NCBI GenBank assembly: GCA_040384645.1
Contig: JAZKIX010000175.1
Location: 1-41,496, forward strand
Length of the DNA stretch: 41,496 nt
Direction: 5' to 3'
Source: JAZKIX01 sp040384645
Lineage (GTDB): Bacteria; Pseudomonadota; Gammaproteobacteria; Burkholderiales; Burkholderiaceae_D
Shown: in pieces, positions 34,696-41,496 of the stretch
Layout: each line of letters begins with the position of its first letter
Position numbering within the stretch: position 1 is the stretch's first letter
Translations under genes and position numbers: made by a program
Notes under the pieces: generated by a model
Seen by the model: only the letters and a program-made list of their open reading frames with translations
Told to the model about the DNA's origin: nothing
Databases searched by the model: none

Positions 34696-36036
34696 ATGTA
34701 TTTGGAAATTACCCGATTGCGCATCACTTTTTTAAACGCCATTGTTCTCCCTACGCTTGCGCTTTTGTTCGGTTGCGCGGGCACACACACAGCAGATTTG
34801 GCTAGACTGCAATCATCTACCGCCCCCTTAACTGTTGTGCCTAGTTTTGATTTGCTATCCAAGGGAGATGGTTTGCCGCATCGTGGGCAATGGCGCAGCC
34901 AGATGGCGATTACCGATATCAACGGTGATGGCATGCAAGACTTGGTTCTTCCTGCTGCCCGAAAGGGGGGCAGTAGGCCGCAAATGTTTTTAGGGCAGTT
35001 CGATGGGTCTTGGGCTGAGTGGAAGGATGCTTCGTTACCGAATCGACGGTATGACTATGGTGGCGTGGCTGTATTGAATACAGGTGTTGATGGCGACGAG
35101 CAACGCCACGTGGTGTATGGAATGCATCTCAAGGGATTGGCTGCGATCACTCAGACCTCACCCGGGAAGTTCAACGATGCCAGTGCCGGCTTGAATAACT
35201 ACGTGGACGGTTCACCTTCCGTTGCTGGTAGCCAAGCCTTGTTAGCATTGCCGCGGCCTGCTGCGATTGGTGGATCGCAGCTATTTGTTGCTTACGAAGC
35301 CGTGCAAAACGGTGGCGTTGGCGCCTCAGTCTGGATCTTCTCAAAAAGCGGTTGGCAGCGGCATGACGTGCCGGGTGCGCCTTCCGGGTCACACCCAGGT
35401 ATTGGCGCCCGGGATAAAGTTTTTTATCTAGGTAGAGGAGGTGTCACCGAGGTGGATGCGTCGCGGGAAAAACCTTCGGCCAGACTTGCAGGAAGTCTCC
35501 CGCAAGGAACATTTGCACATGCCTTGGCAGTTCTGCCAAACCCAAAGGGAAATGCCACTAACGCATACATTGCTACATCGCGTTACATCGACGATTCGTG
35601 GAGCCGCCGGGTCGAGCGCTTTTCAAATTTGGCTGGAACCGGTGATGCTCCGATTGTTCCTGACACTGTGATCGCCGAACGTCAGGGCTCAAATTATTTT
35701 TCTGCATTGGCTGTCACACAAGCGCGCCCTTGGGGGCTCCCAGGTGAAATTCTCGCAGTCGGCGATGATCATGGAATCATCGACCTGTATCACGTCGATG
35801 CTACCGGCCGGTCACTGAAACTGGGCCAATGGCCTGCTGCCGAGTGGCGCCGCGGGTGTACGGTTAGCCAGCTCGAATGGGCAAAGTTGAATCCCGGCGA
35901 ACCTCCCCAACTTGCAGCAATGTTTTCCGGTGAACCGTCCGTTTATGATATCGGGCGCGGCTGTTTGGAAGGCGGCGGGCTGGATGTGTTTGCCCTTACC
36001 ACTCTGGCGCCCACGACTAAGAATATCTCTCAATAA
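34696..36036 (+). CDS. FG-GAP/VCBS-repeat lipoprotein
   Basis: 446-residue predicted outer-membrane lipoprotein with lipobox LLFGC (C27). An FG-GAP-type calcium loop, TDINGDGMQDLVLP, is near residues 73-86; the remainder looks like beta-propeller blades (GEILAVGDDHGIIDLYHVD). It follows the terminator at 34600-34650, so it probably has its own promoter in the short gap. Function unknown; the setting suggests a surface or matrix role. Confidence 0.8.
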   Translation: MYLEITRLRITFLNAIVLPTLALLFGCAGTHTADLARLQSSTAPLTVVPSFDLLSKGDGLPHRGQWRSQMAITDINGDGMQDLVLPAARKGGSRPQMFLGQFDGSWAEWKDASLPNRRYDYGGVAVLNTGVDGDEQRHVVYGMHLKGLAAITQTSPGKFNDASAGLNNYVDGSPSVAGSQALLALPRPAAIGGSQLFVAYEAVQNGGVGASVWIFSKSGWQRHDVPGAPSGSHPGIGARDKVFYLGRGGVTEVDASREKPSARLAGSLPQGTFAHALAVLPNPKGNATNAYIATSRYIDDSWSRRVERFSNLAGTGDAPIVPDTVIAERQGSNYFSALAVTQARPWGLPGEILAVGDDHGIIDLYHVDATGRSLKLGQWPAAEWRRGCTVSQLEWAKLNPGEPPQLAAMFSGEPSVYDIGRGCLEGGGLDVFALTTLAPTTKNISQ

Positions 36037-36412
36037 AGATAGTCCTCTTATTGCTTAGATAAAGGAGGACATAAAGCGTAGTGCACCGTCACATAGTTGA
36101 CTATGCTTTTACGCACCTTGTCCGCTCACCTTTGTAGAACCCTCTGTTGCGCGAGTTTTTTGCTTGTTTGTGGCCATTTCAGCGCTCCATATATTCTGAT
36201 TGTTGCCGCGTTTATGGTGTTAACGTATTAATTCTACGTACAAGATCCAATAAAATACTCCCCGATGTATTTTTAAAGAGCAAGTAAATTCGAGCGGGAT
36301 AGGTATTATTTTTGCCTATACTCCCACATTTGCATCAAATTTAGATGTGCGGTCGATGTAATATTGGCCCAGCCTGGTTGTCGCATCCGTAAAGTTTCTT
36401 CGTGGGCGTATA
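36037..36412. other. Intergenic region between the lipoprotein and the glycosyltransferase cluster
   Basis: 376 bp between converging genes. It contains repeat copy 3 (36251-36325) and a weak hairpin with GTCCTC/GAGGAC arms near 36044-36072. No gene is seen. Confidence 0.6.
36251..36325 (+). repeat. Intergenic repeat copy 3
   Basis: 75-bp family member: hairpin AAAATAC/GTATTTT (36252-36258, 36267-36273), TTTTTAAAG, a GAGCGGG core, then ATAGG...CCTAT pairing and the end ATACTCCC. ATACTCCC also occurs at its left end, giving an internal direct repeat. Confidence 0.87.
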
Positions 36413-37399
36413 TCAGCCATTCCGTAGGCGTTGCACGGCTGTATGCACACCTTCGAGGTTGGTTTTTTTCATCCTGGTCAATACCTCCGCTAGGCCAGGT
36501 TTGCTAAATATCCGTTGGTAGTGTTCGCCGTAATTCTCGTATACGGAACGTATGGTATCGACCATGTTTTCGTAACTCGACCAGATTACAAATTCGCTAT
36601 ACGGCACCAATTCTTTCAGCGGCGCGTCCTCGCTGATAATAATGACGCCACACATCAGCGCTGGCAAAAGCCGCAATTCTTCAAGCGTGTCGTGATGCTC
36701 TGTTTGACGCATGTTGACCAGGATTTTTGTGTTCATGTAAAGTTTTTGCAATGCCGATTTGTCGAAGATGCCTTTTACATTGTTCAGTGGCAAACCGGCG
36801 TTCAAGGATTTTTCAAGGAATAATTTCCTCCTTGGCTGATTGCAGTCGGCAAATAAGGTGACGATATGCCCGAGTCGATTGCTGTTTCCAAAATCGGCGT
36901 CGTAGAGGAGGGGATGTATCAGTATTGTCTTGCTGGTGTACGAGGCAAACTCGCCCGATGCCCTGATATTGGATATGTTAGGGAGACTATAGTCAACGAT
37001 GAGATCAAGAGAATTGAGATAGTCATAATTGCAAATTCTCACCAAGTAGCAATCACGGGTCCCGTGTATGGGAATATTGCCGGTCACAGCAGCAGTACTG
37101 TCGCGCCCACCGGATTTTACGAGTGTGTGTTCAAACTGGATATCGACCCTTATCGTGCTTTGGCGGTTTGGAAATTTGACCTTGTAGTCGCCAACGATGA
37201 CGTTGATCGGGATGCCACCAGAAGCGAGAACTTGTCGAAGCAAATCGACGCAATACAAATAATATTCGCGAATGAAAATCGGATGTTTTCGGTCGTAGGC
37301 TAGGCATGCATTGCCGATGATTTCTGTTTTGATGACTGTTGCGCAGAAACGTTTGTCGATATAGTCGAGCGACTTTCCTAGAAGACGTTTTATATACAT
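36413..37399 (-). CDS. Glycosyltransferase-like protein (GT-B, CgeB-like)
   Basis: 328-residue protein with a GT-B C-terminal half: KILVNMRQTEHHDTLEELRL, MCGVIIISEDAPLKELVPYS. No transmembrane segment. GGAA lies about 8 nt before the ATG. It is the last gene of the minus-strand polysaccharide cluster, 42 bp after the GT2 gene. The N-terminal half is poorly conserved and its wording is more AT-rich than its neighbours, which may mark transfer. Donor and acceptor unknown. Confidence 0.72.
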   Translation of the reverse strand: MYIKRLLGKSLDYIDKRFCATVIKTEIIGNACLAYDRKHPIFIREYYLYCVDLLRQVLASGGIPINVIVGDYKVKFPNRQSTIRVDIQFEHTLVKSGGRDSTAAVTGNIPIHGTRDCYLVRICNYDYLNSLDLIVDYSLPNISNIRASGEFASYTSKTILIHPLLYDADFGNSNRLGHIVTLFADCNQPRRKLFLEKSLNAGLPLNNVKGIFDKSALQKLYMNTKILVNMRQTEHHDTLEELRLLPALMCGVIIISEDAPLKELVPYSEFVIWSSYENMVDTIRSVYENYGEHYQRIFSKPGLAEVLTRMKKTNLEGVHTAVQRLRNG

Positions 37400-37441
37400 A
37401 GAAGCTGTTCCTGGACGGAAGCGTAGGAAAACGAAAATGTT

Positions 37442-38410
37442 TTAGGATTTGGCTTCAAGCTCATCGCCGATATAGATTTCCGGAGCCAGGGTTTTTCCCA
37501 TACGGGATTGCAATGCATCGCGCACGCCAGCCAGGATCAAACGTCCTCTCGCCCTATTTTTTACCGATATCTGCGCCGCGCGCGCGATTTTTTTTGCTGC
37601 GATAAGCCACGAGCTTAGTCGCCCTGCATAGCGCCGCGCCAGGACGATTTCGTTACGCGTTTTATAGTAGTAGATGCAATCTTCAACGCCTTTGCGCGAT
37701 TGGTGGCTACCGCCGCCGCCATGCCAAATATGGGATTGCGGCACCAAATAACAGGGTACCCCGTACGTACGCAGGCGATAGCAATAATCGATTTCTTCAC
37801 AGTATAAAAACCATGCGGAATCGAGCCAGCCGTAGTCCGCTATCAGACCTAGCGGCAGGAAAAAGCAGCTTCCTGAAACAGCGCCGACCCGAAAGCTTGC
37901 GCGTGTTTTCCACGCTTCGGTAAACGTGATATCGGCATCACGTTGAAAGGGTTGCGGCGTTCCCGATTCCTCAAGATACTTCGCTGGGAAATTCAAAAGT
38001 ACCGTGCCGTCTTCTCGACGCATCAGCGGGACGCCGCCGTAGATGGCATTCCCATCTCGTTGCCATGCCGTCACCAGTTGAGTCAATGCCTGCACGTCGA
38101 CCAGGGCGTCGCTATTGACCAGCCAAATGGCGCTTGCTCCCCATGCCAGCGCTTGGCGATAGGCTAGGGCATGCCCGTCTGCAAAACCGCAGTTGTGCGC
38201 GCTCTCCAATACTTCCAGATGCGGAAATGTCGCGCGCACGCGTGCCACGCTATCATCGCTTGACGCATTGTCGACCATGATGATTCGATAGTTTGGGTAC
38301 GCCATTGCATGGAGCGATTGCAGGCAATCCAGGGTGCGGGCCTCGGTGTTCCAGTTCACGACGGATACGACGACAAGTGGCGTCTGATTCTGTATCCAAT
38401 TTTCGCTCAT
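37442..38410 (-). CDS. Glycosyltransferase family 2
   Basis: GT-A inverting transferase, 322 residues, rhamnosyltransferase-like. It has VVSVVNWNTEARTLDCL at the start, VDNASSDDS (46-54), and NSDA (99-102) as the DXD-like metal site. The C-terminal region (SWFLYCEEIDYCYRLR) is typical of the family. The ATG at 38410 overlaps the flippase stop as ATGA, which fixes the start. It likely adds a sugar to a lipid-linked repeat unit. Confidence 0.9.
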   Translation of the reverse strand: MSENWIQNQTPLVVVSVVNWNTEARTLDCLQSLHAMAYPNYRIIMVDNASSDDSVARVRATFPHLEVLESAHNCGFADGHALAYRQALAWGASAIWLVNSDALVDVQALTQLVTAWQRDGNAIYGGVPLMRREDGTVLLNFPAKYLEESGTPQPFQRDADITFTEAWKTRASFRVGAVSGSCFFLPLGLIADYGWLDSAWFLYCEEIDYCYRLRTYGVPCYLVPQSHIWHGGGGSHQSRKGVEDCIYYYKTRNEIVLARRYAGRLSSWLIAAKKIARAAQISVKNRARGRLILAGVRDALQSRMGKTLAPEIYIGDELEAKS

Positions 38411-39744
38411 GACGGCATCCCCATCTGTAGCGGGTGTTGATCGCGGGCAGTGCACCAGATGAAAATTGCAAACGATACCTGGACCATGCCGCAGCCCAGC
38501 CAGGCCATTGCGCCGGCAGTGATGCCAAAGGCCGGGGTGAATGCGACCAAGACCAATAGCTGTACCAGAAAAACTGTGCCGTTAATGAGGCTCAGGGTTC
38601 GATATCGATGCTGGCTTATCAATAGCAAGTTAAACGGTGCGTACAGTGCCGTCATCGCAACGCCAAGCAGGATCAAGCGTAATGGGGTTGCGCCCGTTAC
38701 TGCAATCACGTCATCGTGCAGCCAGAGTTTTAGGAGCATTTCTGAAAACACAGCCATCGTTAGACACGGAAGCGTTAATAAGCTTAGCGAAACCTTGAGC
38801 ATGGCAGCAACGATTTTTTTGGCTGAATTTGCTGTTGCCATGCGTGGCAAGAAAGCGCGATAGATCGGCACTTGCAACTGCAGCAGCGACAACGTCAGGG
38901 TTCCGATGATGAAATACACACCATATTGCTCGGCGGGTAGCGTTAGCGATAAAAAAATGCGGTCAATTTGCGTCGTCAGCAGCCCCAAACTGGCCGCCAA
39001 TCCAAATCCGACAAAAGCCCTCCAACCGCTTGCTGCCTCGGCCTCATCAACCATGCTGGATGGCTTAGGCTGATTGGCTGGCACATCCTTGTTTCTGCAA
39101 CGGACTTCAAACTGGACGCGCCGAAAATTGAGAAAAAATTCGATCATGCTGATCACCGCAAACGGCGCAAGGTACATGGTGGCGGTGCCCGAGTATCGGC
39201 TTATCAGCAAAAGTGCCAAGCCATGCTTCGCCAGCGTGAATCCTGCCAGCCGCAGATTCGCATACCGTTGCCGTTCTTGCCCATTCCAGAATCCAATCGC
39301 CGCATTATTGGAAAACTGAAACAAGAACTGAACCAGTACGAGACGGATGGCCCAGTCTAATCCGTCGGCAAGGGGCGCTATTGAGGGGACAGGAGGATGC
39401 TGAAATCCAAGTACTGCAAGCTGGCCCAGAACGAATGCGCCCAATGCAATTGAGCCATAGATCCGCAAGAAGCGCAGATGGACAATATGCTGGCGGCCGT
39501 GCTGCGCGGCGCGTGCAATGTCACGCAGCATAAGCGGTGCCAGTGCAACGTCGATGGAGAACAGCAATCCTTGCAAAGTCATGCACAGTGCTACCACACC
39601 CCATTCCGCCGCTCCCAGTGTGTGCACGTAGATTGGCACCACCAGCAATGTGATCAAAGCCATCAGCGCGACGTTGGCATAATTGCTGCCGATGTTGAGC
39701 GCCAGGCGGCGGTTGGATGACGAAAATTTTACCCTCTCCGTCAT
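38407..39744 (-). CDS. Polysaccharide flippase (Wzx/MATE-like oligosaccharide transporter)
   Basis: Multi-pass inner-membrane protein, 445 residues, with about 12-14 hydrophobic segments (VALMALITLLVVPIYVHTL, YGVYFIIGTLTLSLLQL, LLVLVAFTPAFGITAGAMAW). It most likely moves lipid-linked repeat units across the membrane. The start ATG at 39744 overlaps the upstream stop as ATGA. It is the middle gene of a translationally coupled trio with two glycosyltransferases. Confidence 0.87.
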   Translation of the reverse strand: MTERVKFSSSNRRLALNIGSNYANVALMALITLLVVPIYVHTLGAAEWGVVALCMTLQGLLFSIDVALAPLMLRDIARAAQHGRQHIVHLRFLRIYGSIALGAFVLGQLAVLGFQHPPVPSIAPLADGLDWAIRLVLVQFLFQFSNNAAIGFWNGQERQRYANLRLAGFTLAKHGLALLLISRYSGTATMYLAPFAVISMIEFFLNFRRVQFEVRCRNKDVPANQPKPSSMVDEAEAASGWRAFVGFGLAASLGLLTTQIDRIFLSLTLPAEQYGVYFIIGTLTLSLLQLQVPIYRAFLPRMATANSAKKIVAAMLKVSLSLLTLPCLTMAVFSEMLLKLWLHDDVIAVTGATPLRLILLGVAMTALYAPFNLLLISQHRYRTLSLINGTVFLVQLLVLVAFTPAFGITAGAMAWLGCGMVQVSFAIFIWCTARDQHPLQMGMPS

Positions 39745-40946
39745 TGCTTGCACTCTCGCCGGGCGGCATCGAATTGGGCTATCAACTTGCCGGTTTGCAG
39801 AACGCTGTCATGGTGCTTGACAAGGTAGGCTCGACCTGTGTCAATCAGCGCTGTACAAAGTGTCGGATCGCGTGATAACCGCAAGATTGCCTGGACGAAT
39901 TGGGCTGGCGTATCGGCAATCAATAGTTCCCGCCCCGATTCGACCTGTAAGCCGGCTACGGCAGTTGCCGTCGCGACCACAGGCAGGCCACGCGCCCAGG
40001 CCTCAAGAATACGCATGCGGATCCCGGATCCAATATGTAGCGGTATAGCGGCGATTGCGCCTGCCGGGAATGCCTCAATTGCGTCTGCGGGCGCAGGATG
40101 CCAGATGACGCAACCGTCGTGAACGGATTGCGGCATGACCACTCCACCATATACGTGAATACGTGTTCGGGAATCTGCGCTTGCGAGCTTAGGAGCGACC
40201 TGGTCAAGAAACCATTTGATGCCCTCGGTGTTGGGCCACCACCCGACACTGCCTGCCAAGACAACTGCCGGTGTTCCGGAAACTGCCTCGCCTGCCGGCA
40301 GGTGGGAAGGAAAGGGTGGTGCGAGCGCAATCACTTTGTTTTGTGCCGCGCTTCCTGCAATGGATCGCAATCCTTCGGCATCGCGTTCGGTCAATGCCAC
40401 GACCTGCATCACCGTATGCATCGCACGCATTTCTTCCGCACGCAGCCTGCGCGCTTCAAGCAGAAACAGACGAGAGTACAGGCGTGCAAGGCCGACTTGT
40501 TGCCACAAAGAAGATTCCACGTTTTGCATGCGCAGGACGATGGGGATATTTGCTTGATGCGCTGCCTTGCAATTTGAGAAGGCTTGTAGTTGTTCGACAT
40601 GTAGCACGTCTGGCTGCCACGACGTCACACACTCAACGACAGCCTGCTCGATTTCGGACAAATGGTGGCGTACGGCGGTGAGTGCCTGGCGGTGGATTAA
40701 TGCAGCGGCCAATGCACCTAGCCAGCTTCGCTTCGCTACCGGCACAAGGTGGGGAGAGCAGACCGACGCCAGCATAGTGGCCTGCTCAGCCTGTGTTTCC
40801 GCGTCTGTGTCGCTGGGGGCGATCAACATAATGTCGTGCCCAGCCTCCGCCAATCCCTGCAGGGTCAGCCACAACGCGAGTCGGCCGCCGTCGCGAGGCG
40901 GCCAGGGTGGTTTGGTTGCAACACAGAGAATTCGCACGATAGCCAT
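39741..40946 (-). CDS. Glycosyltransferase family 4
   Basis: GT-B retaining transferase, 401 residues. The N-terminus is ATKPPWPPRDGGRLAL, with PDVLHVEQLQAF. The C-terminal donor domain has VVLAGSVGWWPNTEGIKWFL and SGIRMRILEAWARGLPVVAT. Close in style to exopolysaccharide GTs near exosortase loci. The first gene of the minus-strand cluster; its stop overlaps the flippase start. Divergent from the next gene by 46 bp. Confidence 0.9.
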   Translation of the reverse strand: MAIVRILCVATKPPWPPRDGGRLALWLTLQGLAEAGHDIMLIAPSDTDAETQAEQATMLASVCSPHLVPVAKRSWLGALAAALIHRQALTAVRHHLSEIEQAVVECVTSWQPDVLHVEQLQAFSNCKAAHQANIPIVLRMQNVESSLWQQVGLARLYSRLFLLEARRLRAEEMRAMHTVMQVVALTERDAEGLRSIAGSAAQNKVIALAPPFPSHLPAGEAVSGTPAVVLAGSVGWWPNTEGIKWFLDQVAPKLASADSRTRIHVYGGVVMPQSVHDGCVIWHPAPADAIEAFPAGAIAAIPLHIGSGIRMRILEAWARGLPVVATATAVAGLQVESGRELLIADTPAQFVQAILRLSRDPTLCTALIDTGRAYLVKHHDSVLQTGKLIAQFDAARRECKQ

Positions 40947-40992
40947 AGTGTAATCGACGTTCTCAGGTACTACAGGTAAAATCCTTCACTCC

Positions 40993-41496
40993 ATGCGCAT
41001 ACTGTTCATCACTAACCGCTTCCCCGGCCACTTTGTGTGCGGCGATCAAATGCGGGCATATCAGCAGATCCGACATTTGTCCAAACGTCATGCGATCACT
41101 TTGCTGGCATTTGAAAATGCACCCCCTGCGTCCCCTTGGCTGGCTGAGATGGAAGCCTGTTGCGAACGCGTCATCACTGTCAAGCGAGGCCGCATCGGCA
41201 TGGCCTGGCGCTTATTCTGCGCGCTGGGTAGCAGACACCCTTTGCAGGTGGCGATGTATGACTCGGTGCCGCGCGGATCAGGGCTCGAAGCTCTGCTGTG
41301 CGAAGGTTTGTTTGATCTGGCACACATTCAACTGGCGCGGCTTGGACCGATGGTCGAACGACTTGCCCCTCTGCCATGCGTACTCGATTTTGTTGATGCA
41401 CTTTCACTGAACATGGCGCGTCGGGCTCAGCTTGATCGTAGCCCGCTCAGGTGGGTCGCCCAGATGGAAGCGTCGCGACTTGCCGTTTATGAACAT
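40993..41496 (+). CDS. Glycosyltransferase (family 4 type), truncated by the window edge
   Basis: The open frame from ATG 40993 runs 168 codons to the last base with no stop, so only the N-terminal part is seen. It begins MRILFITNRFPGHFVCGDQM and continues RAYQQIRHLSKRHAITLLAF, the usual start of a GT4 acceptor domain; PCVLDFVDALSLNMARRA follows. Its start is 46 bp from the divergent GT4 gene. It probably starts another operon of the same polysaccharide locus to the right. Confidence 0.82.
   Translation, partial: MRILFITNRFPGHFVCGDQMRAYQQIRHLSKRHAITLLAFENAPPASPWLAEMEACCERVITVKRGRIGMAWRLFCALGSRHPLQVAMYDSVPRGSGLEALLCEGLFDLAHIQLARLGPMVERLAPLPCVLDFVDALSLNMARRAQLDRSPLRWVAQMEASRLAVYEH

Noticed and set aside
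36044..36072. Hairpin after the FG-GAP lipoprotein gene as terminator
   Set aside because: The stem is interrupted and there is no T-tract. Left unannotated as a terminator.
1..41496. CRISPR array, tRNA, rRNA, insertion sequence or prophage
   Set aside because: No regularly spaced repeats, tRNA-like cloverleaf, rRNA sequence, transposase or phage gene was found on either strand.

Overview
The window reads as a chromosomal segment of a betaproteobacterium, most probably family Oxalobacteraceae (order Burkholderiales). The evidence is gene order (ndk, rlmN, pilW, rodZ, ispG, hisS, yfgM, bamB, der, hfq, hflX, hflK, hflC, hisZ, purA, phosphoribosyltransferase), a 79-residue Hfq with a very short tail, HisZ, and protein wording close to that family. 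The genus cannot be fixed from sequence alone. Three runs of exactly ten N (1556-1565, 1868-1877, 3549-3558) show that this is a draft scaffold.

Region 1 (1-16.3 kb) is a tightly packed plus-strand housekeeping block: nucleotide metabolism, 23S/tRNA methylation, type IV pilus biogenesis, cell shape, isoprenoid synthesis, histidyl-tRNA charging, outer-membrane assembly, ribosome GTPases, RNA chaperone, the HflK/HflC regulators of FtsH, histidine regulation and AMP synthesis. Four genes are damaged on paper: rlmN, pilW and ispG by N gaps, and hflC by an internal deletion with frame change. At least the rlmN gap looks spurious. Base composition rises in GC after the terminator near 12.97 kb.

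Region 2 (16.3-23 kb) is on the minus strand. It holds an HDOD protein with a degenerate EAL half, then the glycine cleavage operon gcvT-gcvH-gcvP behind a strong sigma-70 promoter and a tandem glycine riboswitch with an unusually long linker.

Region 3 (23-29.6 kb) holds a DUF2288 protein, a small membrane protein, a PuuB-like FAD oxidase, a 91-residue unknown, a type II NADH dehydrogenase and a secreted GH44 glycosidase with a fibronectin III domain.

Region 4 (29.9-41.5 kb) is surface and polysaccharide related. It contains an NAD-dependent epimerase; an operon of two paralogous secreted proteins of unknown function plus a P-domain protein with an IPTL-CTERM-like sorting tail; an FG-GAP lipoprotein; and a minus-strand cluster of glycosyltransferases and a flippase. 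A further glycosyltransferase runs off the right edge.

The most unusual structure is a family of five intergenic repeats, each 74-78 bp (17900-17975 on minus; 23035-23108, 27299-27376, 29585-29660 and 36251-36325 on plus). Each has a 5' AT-rich hairpin, a conserved GTGCGGG-type core and a 3' ATACCCCC/ATACTCCC end. None occurs in the first 17 kb. They look like a multi-copy structured RNA or palindromic element.
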